From JALYIM01 sp040003205 (GTDB lineage: Bacteria > Acidobacteriota > Terriglobia > Terriglobales > Acidobacteriaceae): a stretch of DNA of 24,111 nucleotides. Of the stretch, positions 7,302 through 14,522 are shown in pieces. The stretch is taken from NCBI GenBank assembly GCA_040003205.1, contig JBDUDA010000013.1, forward strand, positions 1 through 24,111, read 5' to 3'. The number at the start of each line of letters is the position of its first letter. The stretch's first letter is position 1. The position numbers and the translations under genes were made by a program. Below the pieces are notes generated by a model. It had not been told where the DNA came from and made no database searches. It saw nothing but the letters and a program-made list of their open reading frames with translations.

Positions 7302-9665
7302 TCATTGGATCGTGATCGTAGCCGCAGTACCAGCAACCTGCATGGCCTGCATTCCGGGATCGCGAGCCCCGCCTCGGGAGATTGCCAGCGTTCCCTGGCC
7401 GCTCGCCTTGGCCATGAAAGTCAGCGTAATCACAGAACCCTGTCCCGAGACCCCGCTCGCGCCCGGTGGTCTGGTCGCTGTGATCTGCAAAGTTCCGCTG
7501 GTGGCGTCGTCGCGATGCACCAATGCTACGGCTTGGCCATCCTGCGAGAGGAAGCCTCCGTTTGATACATTGACGACCTGCAAAAGTTTGGGATCATAAC
7601 TAACTTGTAGTGGCACCGAGTATGCGTTCTGCGCGCCGTTCAGCATCACGTTTACAGTGAAAGTTGAACCCACCGGTTGAGTGATGCTGGGAGGATCGAA
7701 TCCAAAGCTCGCTGCTCCCGGTTGCTGAATCAGCGGCTGCGGAGGTGGGGCCTGAGCAGGTGACGCCTGCGAGGCAGGGACTTGTGGAACTGGATCCGGA
7801 GAAGTTGCTCCCGGCTGCTGCACGGGCGGCTGGATTGTGGAACCCGGCGCTGCGGTGGCGGGCGAAGCGTCCGCAGGAGTGTTAGCTTGGGCAGCACGAT
7901 TGATGCGGCGCATCTGGATCGCGCCCGCCGTGCCCACGTCCAAAGCGTTCTGATTCATGTCGTTGAGTTCCTGACCGCGCACGATGTGGGGAACCAGAAC
8001 AAACACAATTTCGTTCTCTTTATGCTCGACGTTGGTCTGCCCAAATAAATATTTGAGGATGGGTATCTGCGCCAGACCCGGAATTCCACTCAACGAGCGG
8101 ATCTGCTGGTCTTCCAGCATGCCGCCCAACAAATTTACTTCGCCTTCTTTAAGCCGGATTTCGTGCTCAATTTTTCTCTGCCCGATGATTGGCTGGCTGA
8201 TGCCGCCGATGTTCGACTGTCCTGTTACCGAGGAGATATCCATGGTGATCTTGAGAGTGACTTCTCGCCCAGCGTGGACTTTGGGAGTGATGTCAATATT
8301 GACGCCGACGTCCAAGTATTGAAACTGCGTGTTCACCAGAGGATTGATACCGACTCCGCCGATGCCGGGCTGGAACGAACCCGTCGCAACCGGGACGCGA
8401 TCACCAATCTTCAGCGAAGCCTTCTGGCCGTCCACAGCTCTGATCTGCGGATTTTGAATGAGCTTGGTGTTGCTGTCACTGAAAAGCGCGCTTACGGTCG
8501 CGGGCGTGATCGTGACTTGAAAATCGGTGGCGTTGAGATTTCCCAGCGCGTTCAAACTGATTCCGTTGGTGGTAGACGAGGTCGAGCTCGGCGTCGTGGT
8601 CGTGGTTCCATTCGTCGTCGTGGTTGTGTTCGTGCTGATATTCGGCTGCAATGACACGCTGGCGCTGGTGGGCGGACTGATTCCCAGGTTCCGTGTCTTG
8701 TCGCGACTGACCTGCATGATGGCGATGTCAACCACGACTTCGGACTTCGACTTGTCGAGATCTCCAACTAACTTTTGCGCCAGCGCAACCTGATCGGGAG
8801 TGCCGCGCACCACAATCGCCCCTTGCGAAGGCAGAGGCTGAATGCGGGCGATCTCTAGGATCTGCCGGAGCGCGTTGACTACGTCCTGGAGCTCAGTAGG
8901 CTGGGAAAGATTCGCCAGATAAAAAGTTTTGATGACACTTTGTTCCAGATCTTTTCGTTTCGCGGGATTATCGGCGGCAACGAAAATTGTGTTGGGCGTC
9001 ACCGGACGCCAGAAAGTCTTCGACTCCAGCGCCACAATCTGTAGCGCCTCCTCCAGCGAGACTCCATTCAATTCGATCTTCACCCGCCGCGAAGTGTAAT
9101 CCGGATCGAAGAGGACGTTGATGCCGGCGAGTTTTCCAATGGTCTCGTAGATCACCTTGGTGTCTTCGGTTAATTTTAGGGTTATTGGGACGTTTGAGAT
9201 CGCTGAAAGATCAACCGGCCCCTGCGCTTCTTCAAGGCGTTTTTGCAGACCGGTGGAAGGCCCGACCGGGGATTTCGGCACCGTCGTGGCCCCGGCGGCA
9301 TCAATCATCTTCTGAGTACGGCGGATTTCCTGCTGAGCGATAAAACTGGATGAATCAATGGCTGCCGCCTTACGGAATTCCGTCATCGATTCTTCGAGTT
9401 TGCCGGCTTCCCGCAGTAGTTGTCCGCGGTGCACGTGCGAGGCCCCGGCCAGAAAGCGCAGGCGCTCATAAGAAGACCGATATGTCAGGTCGGTGGGCTT
9501 AAGCTCGTAGGCCTGCTTATACAGATCGAAGGCCTGCTCGTAATTCTGGCGGGCTTCGGCGTCTTTGGCCTTGCTGTATAGGGCCTTCGCGCTATCGGCA
9601 GAGGCTGGTACAGTCACGGAAATCGCGAGCAGAACGATTGCCGGCAAGCGAATCAGGCGTCTCAT
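7302..9665 (-). CDS. Secretin with N-terminal TPR and C-terminal cohesin domain (GspD/PilQ-like)
   Basis: 787 residues. It should form the outer-membrane ring of a type II secretion or type IV pilus-like machine. The ATG at 9665 is chosen over one at 9725 because GAGGA lies just upstream and it begins a clean signal peptide (MRRLIRLPAIVLLAIS, cleavage after ASA at about 23). Order: TPR-like helices (about 25-135); N-domains (about 170-330); a Thr/Ser/Asn-rich insertion; and the secretin core. The core includes the family signature GEVNLLGGM, then IPGLAQIPILKYLFG, and ends in VLVPHIVR. After it come a Pro/Gln/Ala-rich linker and about 110 residues resembling a cohesin domain (FTVNVMLNGAQNAYSVPLQV, LLQVVNVSNGGFL, GQGTLAIS). 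It heads an operon with the two pseudopilins. Confidence 0.9.
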   Translation of the reverse strand: MRRLIRLPAIVLLAISVTVPASADSAKALYSKAKDAEARQNYEQAFDLYKQAYELKPTDLTYRSSYERLRFLAGASHVHRGQLLREAGKLEESMTEFRKAAAIDSSSFIAQQEIRRTQKMIDAAGATTVPKSPVGPSTGLQKRLEEAQGPVDLSAISNVPITLKLTEDTKVIYETIGKLAGINVLFDPDYTSRRVKIELNGVSLEEALQIVALESKTFWRPVTPNTIFVAADNPAKRKDLEQSVIKTFYLANLSQPTELQDVVNALRQILEIARIQPLPSQGAIVVRGTPDQVALAQKLVGDLDKSKSEVVVDIAIMQVSRDKTRNLGISPPTSASVSLQPNISTNTTTTTNGTTTTTPSSTSSTTNGISLNALGNLNATDFQVTITPATVSALFSDSNTKLIQNPQIRAVDGQKASLKIGDRVPVATGSFQPGIGGVGINPLVNTQFQYLDVGVNIDITPKVHAGREVTLKITMDISSVTGQSNIGGISQPIIGQRKIEHEIRLKEGEVNLLGGMLEDQQIRSLSGIPGLAQIPILKYLFGQTNVEHKENEIVFVLVPHIVRGQELNDMNQNALDVGTAGAIQMRRINRAAQANTPADASPATAAPGSTIQPPVQQPGATSPDPVPQVPASQASPAQAPPPQPLIQQPGAASFGFDPPSITQPVGSTFTVNVMLNGAQNAYSVPLQVSYDPKLLQVVNVSNGGFLSQDGQAVALVHRDDATSGTLQITATRPPGASGVSGQGSVITLTFMAKASGQGTLAISRGGARDPGMQAMQVAGTAATITIQ

Positions 9666-9670
9666 CAAAG

Positions 9671-9679
9671 GTTCCTCGC
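9671..9679 (-). promoter_or_regulatory. Ribosome-binding site fixing the secretin start
   Basis: Reading on the minus strand, GAGGAACCTTTG precedes the ATG at 9663-9665. This Shine-Dalgarno match, together with the signal peptide that begins there, favours this start over the in-frame ATG 60 bases upstream. Confidence 0.65.
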
Positions 9680-9758
9680 AGGCAGTCTTGCACAAAGAGG
9701 CAAAGAATACCCAAACTTTACTCATTTATACCCAGCGGAAAAGACGAAAGCTCGCGTG

Positions 9759-9764
9759 ATTATA
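9759..9764 (-). promoter_or_regulatory. Extended -10 promoter of the secretin-pseudopilin operon
   Basis: The minus strand reads TGTTATAAT, a perfect TGn extended -10 with a consensus hexamer. No good -35 is present at 16-18 bases, which is typical of extended -10 promoters. The predicted start is near 9752, giving a leader of about 87 nt before the ATG at 9665. The rest of 9765-9913, up to smpB, shows no other clear signal. Confidence 0.55.
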
Positions 9765-9913
9765 ACATCGCCTCATATTGCGAAGTGACTGCTGTACAAG
9801 GTAGTTACACTCGTTAGGGCGGCATTTCGCTGCGTCAAAGGTCATTCCGGCACTCGCCAAATCTAGCTCAGCCCAAGCGGATGTGAACTTCTTGCGTTAA
9901 CCTAGTCTCAGCC

Positions 9914-10441
9914 ATGGCCCGCCAGACAGCCCATCCCACGAAGTCAGCGCCTCCCAAAAATCCGCATCGCGACCCAACTGCCGCCGGACAGCGCGACGCT
10001 GCTGTTAATAGGATCGCTTCGCATAACTACTTCTTGCTGGAAAAATTTGAGACCGGCATAGTTCTAAGCGGGACCGAGGTCAAATCCGTTCGCGCGGGAC
10101 TGACAAATCTAAAAGATGCCTATGGCCTGCTGAAAGACGGAGAGCTCTGGCTCTTGAACTGCCACATCGGTCCGTATGATCATGGAAACATTGCGAATCA
10201 TGCACCCCTGCGCACACGCAAGCTACTCATGCATGCGGAAGAGATTCGCAAGTTGATCGGCAAAACGCAGCAGCGCGGGCAGACGCTGATTCCCACCCGC
10301 ATGTATTTCAAAAAGGGCAGAGTGAAATTGGAGCTGGCACTGGCCAAAGGCAAGCAGCTATGGGATAAGCGCGAAACCGAGCGTCGCAGGACGGCCGATA
10401 AAGAGGCGAAAGACGCTGTGGCGAGGTCGCGTAAGGGGTGA
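9914..10441 (+). CDS. smpB: SsrA-binding protein SmpB (trans-translation)
   Basis: 175 residues. SmpB binds tmRNA and brings it to stalled ribosomes. The conserved core begins at NRIASHNYFLLEKFETGIVL and includes GTEVKSVRAG, then AYGLLKDGELWLLNCHIGPY, HAPLRTRKLLMH and the RVKLELALAKGKQLWDKR block. The basic C-terminal tail (RETERRRTADKEAKDAVARSRKG) is the part that enters the decoding centre. About 30 Pro/Ala/Lys-rich residues precede the core, slightly more than usual; the ATG at 9914 has no strong Shine-Dalgarno sequence, so a later start is possible. It is monocistronic and convergent with the next gene. No tmRNA gene is visible here. Confidence 0.96.
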   Translation: MARQTAHPTKSAPPKNPHRDPTAAGQRDAAVNRIASHNYFLLEKFETGIVLSGTEVKSVRAGLTNLKDAYGLLKDGELWLLNCHIGPYDHGNIANHAPLRTRKLLMHAEEIRKLIGKTQQRGQTLIPTRMYFKKGRVKLELALAKGKQLWDKRETERRRTADKEAKDAVARSRKG

Positions 10442-10445
10442 GGGC

Positions 10446-10522
10446 TGTTGGCTGCTAGATGCTAGCTCCTAGCTCGAAGCCAAGACCGAGAAGCTAGCAG
10501 CTAGAAGCTAGAAGCTAGAAGC
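10446..10522. repeat. AGCTAG heptad array forming an imperfect hairpin
   Basis: Four tandem heptads (AAGCTAG, CAGCTAG, AAGCTAG, AAGCTAG, then AAGC) run from 10491 to 10522. The left part, 10449-10475, carries related units in inverted orientation (GCTAGAT, GCTAGCT, CTAGCTC). The two halves can pair into a stem of about 25 bases with regularly spaced mismatches around an 11-base loop. It fills the gap between the convergent stops of smpB and the secreted protein gene, so it could act as a bidirectional terminator, although there is no T-run. Confidence 0.7.
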
Positions 10523-11389
10523 CTAATTCCTACAGTTCCCAACGCACTTCACCGTCTGCAATTCAATCTCGGCTTTTTTATGAGAAATCTGGGGACCGTC
10601 CGGCAGTACTATCAGCGATTGGGGACCGTCCGCGAGATTGAATGTGCAATCAAAATTCATGGTCTGCACTCCACGCTGTTTACAACTGGTGTTCGATAGC
10701 GCCGAGCTCAGCATTCCGGGAGAGTCGTAGACTTTATCCGCCAGTTGGGACGACATCACCGCAATTGTCATCGGCGATGCGGATTTAATCCTTACGCTCA
10801 ACCGCTGTCCGTCGCGTTCGGGAGTGAGCAGGCTGTAAATTTTCGGCGTGGAACTCACCTGATACTTTTCTTTCACCAGCCTCACCCACTGGAACTCGGG
10901 CTGGAGACAATGATCCACGCATGTCCAACTGTAATACTGAATGTGAACGTCGTTCGCGGGCAGGAAGGGGTGGACGTTACGTCCGAAAACCACGCCGACT
11001 CCGGTGAGCACAGCCCGCTCGTTTCTTTCGTCCCGCAACACCAGAATCATGGGACGGTTGGGGGGCAGTTCGCAGGTATAAGTCGCGCTGATCACGTGGC
11101 GGTCAAGACAGCTCCACTGAATATTTCGCATAGGCTCAGCATTATGGAGCGCGGCATTCCATTCGTCGAAAGGCGTAATAGCAATTGTGACCGGCTTCTC
11201 CGAATCAATATCCACGTGGATATTGCCACCTTCGGGGCCAGGTCTGTAGACGCGTCCCGCCTGGTATTCGGCTGGAATAAGTTGCAGAGTTTCGGCGTTG
11301 GCGGCCGTCCAATCGAAAACTTTGTCCTGCGCAACGGCGGCGCTTACAAAAGCGCACAGAAGCAGTCCCGAAATGAGCACATTTTTCAT
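10523..11389 (-). CDS. Secreted cysteine-rich protein of unknown function
   Basis: 288 residues from the ATG at 11389; the frame is open to 11518, but the ATG at 11389 begins a clear signal peptide (MKNVLISGLLLCAFVSAAVA, cleavage before QDKV). I do not recognise a family. The mature part has eight cysteines that fall into four neighbouring pairs: SC..TC in the first third, a CVDHC motif, SC..DC, and a C-terminal CVGNC, suggesting disulfide bonds in an extracytoplasmic protein. The predicted structure is mostly beta, with repeated phrases such as PMILVLRDER, PMTIAVMSSQ and PQSLIVLPDG that suggest two or three related beta modules. It has no transmembrane helix after the signal and is monocistronic. 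No Shine-Dalgarno sequence is visible. Confidence 0.75.
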   Translation of the reverse strand: MKNVLISGLLLCAFVSAAVAQDKVFDWTAANAETLQLIPAEYQAGRVYRPGPEGGNIHVDIDSEKPVTIAITPFDEWNAALHNAEPMRNIQWSCLDRHVISATYTCELPPNRPMILVLRDERNERAVLTGVGVVFGRNVHPFLPANDVHIQYYSWTCVDHCLQPEFQWVRLVKEKYQVSSTPKIYSLLTPERDGQRLSVRIKSASPMTIAVMSSQLADKVYDSPGMLSSALSNTSCKQRGVQTMNFDCTFNLADGPQSLIVLPDGPQISHKKAEIELQTVKCVGNCRN

Positions 11390-11525
11390 AGTTACGCGTA
11401 TTTCAGCGGAAAAAGGGACGTCCCACAACGGGAATCTTACGGCGAACGTGACGCTGGTAACTGTGTTGGTGTTCCATTTTGGCCTTATTCGATATCGTCG
11501 GCAGCGGCGCAATTTCAAAATAACC

Positions 11526-11657
11526 TGTCATCTCGACCGGAGTCGTGACTTCGCGCAGCGAAGACACCGCAGAGTGGAGAGACCTGCTTTTTCACCGTCT
11601 GATAGCAGGTCTCTCGACTCCGCAAAGCCAAACGTCTTTGCTTCGCTCGAGATGACA
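11526..11657. repeat. 132-bp imperfect palindromic intergenic repeat, copy 1
   Basis: The ends are a perfect 11-base inverted repeat, TGTCATCTCGA and TCGAGATGACA. Near the centre AGTGGAGAGACCTGCT pairs with AGCAGGTCTCTCGACT with one mismatch, around a loop of about 15 bases. A second member with the same outer and inner arms is at 21345-21483. The family looks like a non-autonomous dispersed palindrome; there is no transposase nearby. Confidence 0.8.
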
Positions 11658-11736
11658 ACCTTGGGTTGTAGTCTTTGAATTGAGTCACTACATTTCGTCA
11701 CTGACCTTGCCTGCATCGCTGTATGGCCTTGCACTT

Positions 11737-11766
11737 TTGTTGCGATGCAAACGATACTTAGATAAT
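11737..11766 (+). promoter_or_regulatory. Promoter-like site before pepA
   Basis: TTGTTG (11737-11742), an 18-base spacer and GATAAT (11761-11766) resemble a sigma70 promoter. The ATG of pepA follows 4 bases after the -10, so the transcript would be leaderless or nearly so. No Shine-Dalgarno sequence precedes the ATG, which fits. Confidence 0.35.
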
Positions 11767-11770
11767 CCTC

Positions 11771-13333
11771 ATGAAAACAACTCTCTCTCTCTCGAATGCC
11801 GCTGAAGTTGAAACCGAATGCCTGGTCATAGTCGCGCTCGATCGCAGCCAAAAGAAAGCAACCGGCGAAGCGAGCAACGCAAACCCTGCCAAAAGTTCTG
11901 ACAAGAATGATAAAGACCCAAAGAAATCGGCTGACGAGGTGTCCGTCGAAGCAAGCGACGAAAATTTGCTCGCCGCCGTCGCCGACGTTATTGGCGGCGG
12001 AGAAGTGACCGGAAAGATGTTTGAGGCCACGCTGCTGCACCGCCCCGCCAAGTTGAAAGCGAAACGCCTGCTGCTGCTCGGGGGAGGCAAGGCAAAGAAC
12101 TTTGGATCGGTAGAACTTCGCAAGCTGGCCGGAGCGGCTACGCGGATGCTGAAAGCCAAGGGAATTCGCAGCTTCGCATTTCTCGCGCCCGACAAAGCGC
12201 TGCCGGCTGACGAAGCGGTGAAAGCCATTGTCGAGGGAGCTTTTGTCGGCAACTTCGATCCGGACACTTATAAGAGCGATCGCAAAGATCAGAAGATCGA
12301 CGCTTTGACGGTCGTTGCCAGCGGCGAGCAGTCGGCCTTGCAGGCAGCGCTGGAGCGCGCACAAATTATCGGAGAGTCGCAGAACTTTACACGCGATCTG
12401 GTCAACGAGCCCGGCAATCACATGACTCCGACGATTCTCGCGGAGCGCGCCAAAAAAATGGCGGAAGAAGTTGGATTAAGAGTAGAAGTATTCGGCGGTG
12501 AAAAAATCCGCGAACTGAAAATGGGAGCGTTCTGGGGAGTTGCCCAGGGCTCGGACGAACCTCCAGCACTGATCATTCTGCGTTACGAACCGGCGGGCGC
12601 GCCCGCGAAGCCGGTGCTAGGACTGGTGGGCAAAGGCATCACCTTCGATACCGGAGGCATTTCCATCAAGCCCTCCGACGGCATGGAGAAGATGAAGTAC
12701 GACATGGCCGGCGGAGCCGCGATGCTGGGCGCGATGCGCGCGATCGCGCTGCTCAAGCCTCAGGTGCGCGTCACCGCGATCGTTTGCGCGTCGGAGAATA
12801 TGCCATCCGGTAAGGCGCAGAAGCCGGGGGATATTCAGATCGCGATGTCTGGCAAGAGCATTGAAATCATTAATACCGACGCTGAGGGACGACTGGTCTT
12901 GGCCGATGGCCTCTGTTACGCCCGACAGTTGGGCTGCACTCATCTCATTGATGCGGCCACGTTGACTGGGGCGGTCGTGGTAGCACTGGGTCATGTGAAT
13001 GCGGGAGTGTTCTCCAATGATGAAAAGATGTACGAATCTTTCAGCCGCGCGCTGCTGAAGGCTGGAGAAAAATTCTGGCGGCTTCCTTTGGACGAAGAGT
13101 ATCAGGAGAGCATTCGCTCCAACATCGCGGACATTGTTAACTCCGCAGGGCGCGGCGGTGGCGCGGTGACGGCAGCCATGTTCCTGAAAGAGTTTGCCGA
13201 GGACACTCCGTGGATGCATCTCGACATCGCCGGCACAGCCTGGACGGAAGAAGCCAAGCCCTGGATCGCGAAAGGGCCATCTGGTATTGCGGTTCGAAGT
13301 CTGGTTGAGTTCGCTCAAGACTTCAAAGCGTAG
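11771..13333 (+). CDS. pepA: Leucyl aminopeptidase (M17 family)
   Basis: 520 residues. It is a cytosolic hexameric di-metal aminopeptidase that releases N-terminal residues from peptides. The M17 signature NTDAEGRL is at 368-375. Metal ligands expected from the family are visible: Lys288 and Asp293 in VGKGITFDTGG, Asp311 in KYDMAGGAA, Asp370 and Glu372, with catalytic Arg374. The C-terminal block HLDIAGTAW is intact. The N-terminal macro-like domain carries an odd hydrophilic insertion at about 28-62, rich in Lys, Asp, Ala and Ser. The ATG lacks a Shine-Dalgarno sequence. The next gene starts 39 bases downstream with its own ribosome-binding site and may be cotranscribed. Confidence 0.95.
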   Translation: MKTTLSLSNAAEVETECLVIVALDRSQKKATGEASNANPAKSSDKNDKDPKKSADEVSVEASDENLLAAVADVIGGGEVTGKMFEATLLHRPAKLKAKRLLLLGGGKAKNFGSVELRKLAGAATRMLKAKGIRSFAFLAPDKALPADEAVKAIVEGAFVGNFDPDTYKSDRKDQKIDALTVVASGEQSALQAALERAQIIGESQNFTRDLVNEPGNHMTPTILAERAKKMAEEVGLRVEVFGGEKIRELKMGAFWGVAQGSDEPPALIILRYEPAGAPAKPVLGLVGKGITFDTGGISIKPSDGMEKMKYDMAGGAAMLGAMRAIALLKPQVRVTAIVCASENMPSGKAQKPGDIQIAMSGKSIEIINTDAEGRLVLADGLCYARQLGCTHLIDAATLTGAVVVALGHVNAGVFSNDEKMYESFSRALLKAGEKFWRLPLDEEYQESIRSNIADIVNSAGRGGGAVTAAMFLKEFAEDTPWMHLDIAGTAWTEEAKPWIAKGPSGIAVRSLVEFAQDFKA

Positions 13334-13371
13334 AGGTCAGCAGTCGGACATTGCAGCAAACGGGAGCCTCA

Positions 13372-13587
13372 ATGAAAGCATTGTTTGCCATTGGTCTGGT
13401 AGTCATGGTGCTGGGAATTCTTTCCTTCTTCGTGCCGTTGCCACATTCCGAACAGCACGGGGCTAACCTCGGCGACATCCACGTCGGAGTCACTACCAAG
13501 CACGAAGATTTACTGCCTGTCGGAGTCAGCGTGGCGCTGGTTGTAGTTGGCGCTGGCATGATGATCGCGGGACGCGGCAAGGGCTGA
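13372..13587 (+). CDS. Small two-helix membrane protein
   Basis: 71 residues. The ATG at 13372 is preferred to a TTG at 13351 because GGGAG lies 6 bases upstream. Residues 1-23 (MKALFAIGLVVMVLGILSFF) and about 49-66 (VGVSVALVVVGAGMMIAG) are hydrophobic helices joined by a polar loop with several His and Asp/Glu residues. It resembles short DUF3185-like membrane proteins in layout, but I cannot confirm the family. It is 39 bases after pepA on the same strand. Confidence 0.6.
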   Translation: MKALFAIGLVVMVLGILSFFVPLPHSEQHGANLGDIHVGVTTKHEDLLPVGVSVALVVVGAGMMIAGRGKG

Positions 13588-13599
13588 ATGTGAAACGCG

Positions 13600-13636
13600 A
13601 GCTCGGTGAGCTTAAAGACCATTAGCCCTGAGGGCT
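13600..13636. terminator. Two short hairpins between convergent genes
   Basis: AGCTC-GGT-GAGCT (13600-13612) and AGCCC-TGA-GGGCT (13624-13636) are perfect five-base stems lying between the stop of the small membrane protein and the stop of the antitoxin gene. Neither has a T-run, so rho-independent termination is only a possibility. Confidence 0.3.
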
Positions 13637-13638
13637 GA

Positions 13639-14172
13639 CTAAGCAGCCGCTTCCAATGCCCATTGATTTTGCTCTATTCTCGCAATCGTTTTTTGGGGCT
13701 TCGTAGATTTCGTTTTATGTCGTATTGCCAGTACCCGGTCTAAAGCATTTTTAAGCGCGTCCAGCAGCACTGGGTCTTTAGCGGCGAAAGCATAATAAAT
13801 TCTGATGTAGACATCCGCCTTCTCGCTAATTGACTGCTTTCCGTTCTCGACGCGCGACAAGGTTGAGGTCTGCAATTTTATCCTCAGGGAAAAGTCGATT
13901 GCTTTCTGTCCCAGCCGCTTTCGCAAGAATCGTATTTCCGCTCCCGTCAGTGCATCTCTTTTCATGACGATATGACGAGCAATGAGCGCCATTAACTGCT
14001 TGATCGCCGGAATCTCTACCGTCTTATCTCCACACTGGCACTCAAGATAGCGAATCCCAACCAGGTGAACGTTGGGCAAGCCGCAGTCTAAAAAATGGTA
14101 TGGATGATCGTGGGTAGCGTGGAACTCCGTGCGAGTCGCCGCGCTGCATTCGTGAGCTATTTTTTTCGCCAT
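13639..14172 (-). CDS. MqsA/YgiT-type antitoxin: zinc-binding plus HTH domain
   Basis: 177 residues from the ATG at 14172, which has GGTGA just upstream; an earlier in-frame start exists at 14202 but is less likely. The N-terminal part follows the pattern of MqsA-family antitoxins (DCGLPNVHLVG, YLECQCGDKTVEIPAI), with a CxCG rather than the usual CxxCG knuckle. An HTH of the Xre type follows: LTGAEIRFLRKRLGQKAIDF, then STLSRVENGKQSISEKAD. Proteins of this kind neutralise a partner toxin and repress their own promoter. The upstream gene ends inside its start (16-base overlap). A perfect palindrome overlaps the promoter at 14506-14524. The call is by family pattern; the neutralised partner is inferred. 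Confidence 0.8.
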   Translation of the reverse strand: MAKKIAHECSAATRTEFHATHDHPYHFLDCGLPNVHLVGIRYLECQCGDKTVEIPAIKQLMALIARHIVMKRDALTGAEIRFLRKRLGQKAIDFSLRIKLQTSTLSRVENGKQSISEKADVYIRIYYAFAAKDPVLLDALKNALDRVLAIRHKTKSTKPQKTIARIEQNQWALEAAA

Positions 14173-14481
14173 CGAGTCACCGTTACAAACTCTCGCCGCC
14201 ACGTGTCCACAGCAATCACAATTGTGATCGCATCTCCATCCACGGTTTCAGCGGCGATATAGTACTTCCACTGCCAGGTGGTCCGATTAAATTGCGGACG
14301 CCTCTCGAACGTCCACTCACTTTCCAGGCCATGAATTATGTCATCCGTTACGATGCCGCGGTCCATATGACCGTAAAGGGCGTGATACGTCTCGATAGCC
14401 TCGGCGTAGGTGGTCGCATTGATTGCGTCCAGAATCAGCGTTGTGAGCTCTTCCCGAGTAAGGGGATCCGGGACTTTTCAT
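14157..14481 (-). pseudogene. Toxin-like partner gene, apparent one-base frameshift near start
   Basis: A frame coding for 106 residues runs from 14477 to the stop at 14157-14159, beginning KVPDPLTREELTTLILDA and passing through AIETYHALYGHMDRGIVTDD to VDTWRREFVTVTRWRKK. It looks like a small RelE-fold or DUF4258-like toxin, though I am not certain of the family. It has no in-frame ATG, GTG or TTG before Met at 14366. The well-placed ATG (14479-14481), directly downstream of the promoter, is off by one: removing one A from the AAAA run right after it would give MKVPDP in frame. So it is either a disrupted toxin, a base error, or expressed by slippage. The stop overlaps the antitoxin start. 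Confidence 0.6.
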
Positions 14482-14493
14482 TGCTCTTGAACC

Positions 14494-14522
14494 ATTCTAT
14501 TCACTACTTGACATAATGTCAA
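14494..14522 (-). promoter_or_regulatory. Strong sigma70 promoter of the toxin-antitoxin pair
   Basis: On the minus strand TTGACA (14517-14522, consensus), a 17-base spacer, then TAGAAT (14494-14499, 5 of 6). The predicted start site is within about 7 bases of the ATG at 14481, so the message would be nearly leaderless. Confidence 0.75.

Larger units (their letters stand above)
11390..11770. other. 381-base divergent intergenic region
   Basis: No credible gene is seen here. It contains a perfect palindrome GGGACGTCCC (11415-11424) a short distance upstream of the secreted-protein gene, a 132-base imperfect palindromic repeat (11526-11657), and a promoter-like site before pepA (11737-11766). 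Open frames that extend into it are N-terminal over-extensions of the minus-strand gene or shadows. Confidence 0.6.

Noticed and set aside
10491..10522. Heptad repeats considered as a CRISPR array
   Set aside because: The unit is seven bases with no spacers and no cas genes nearby.
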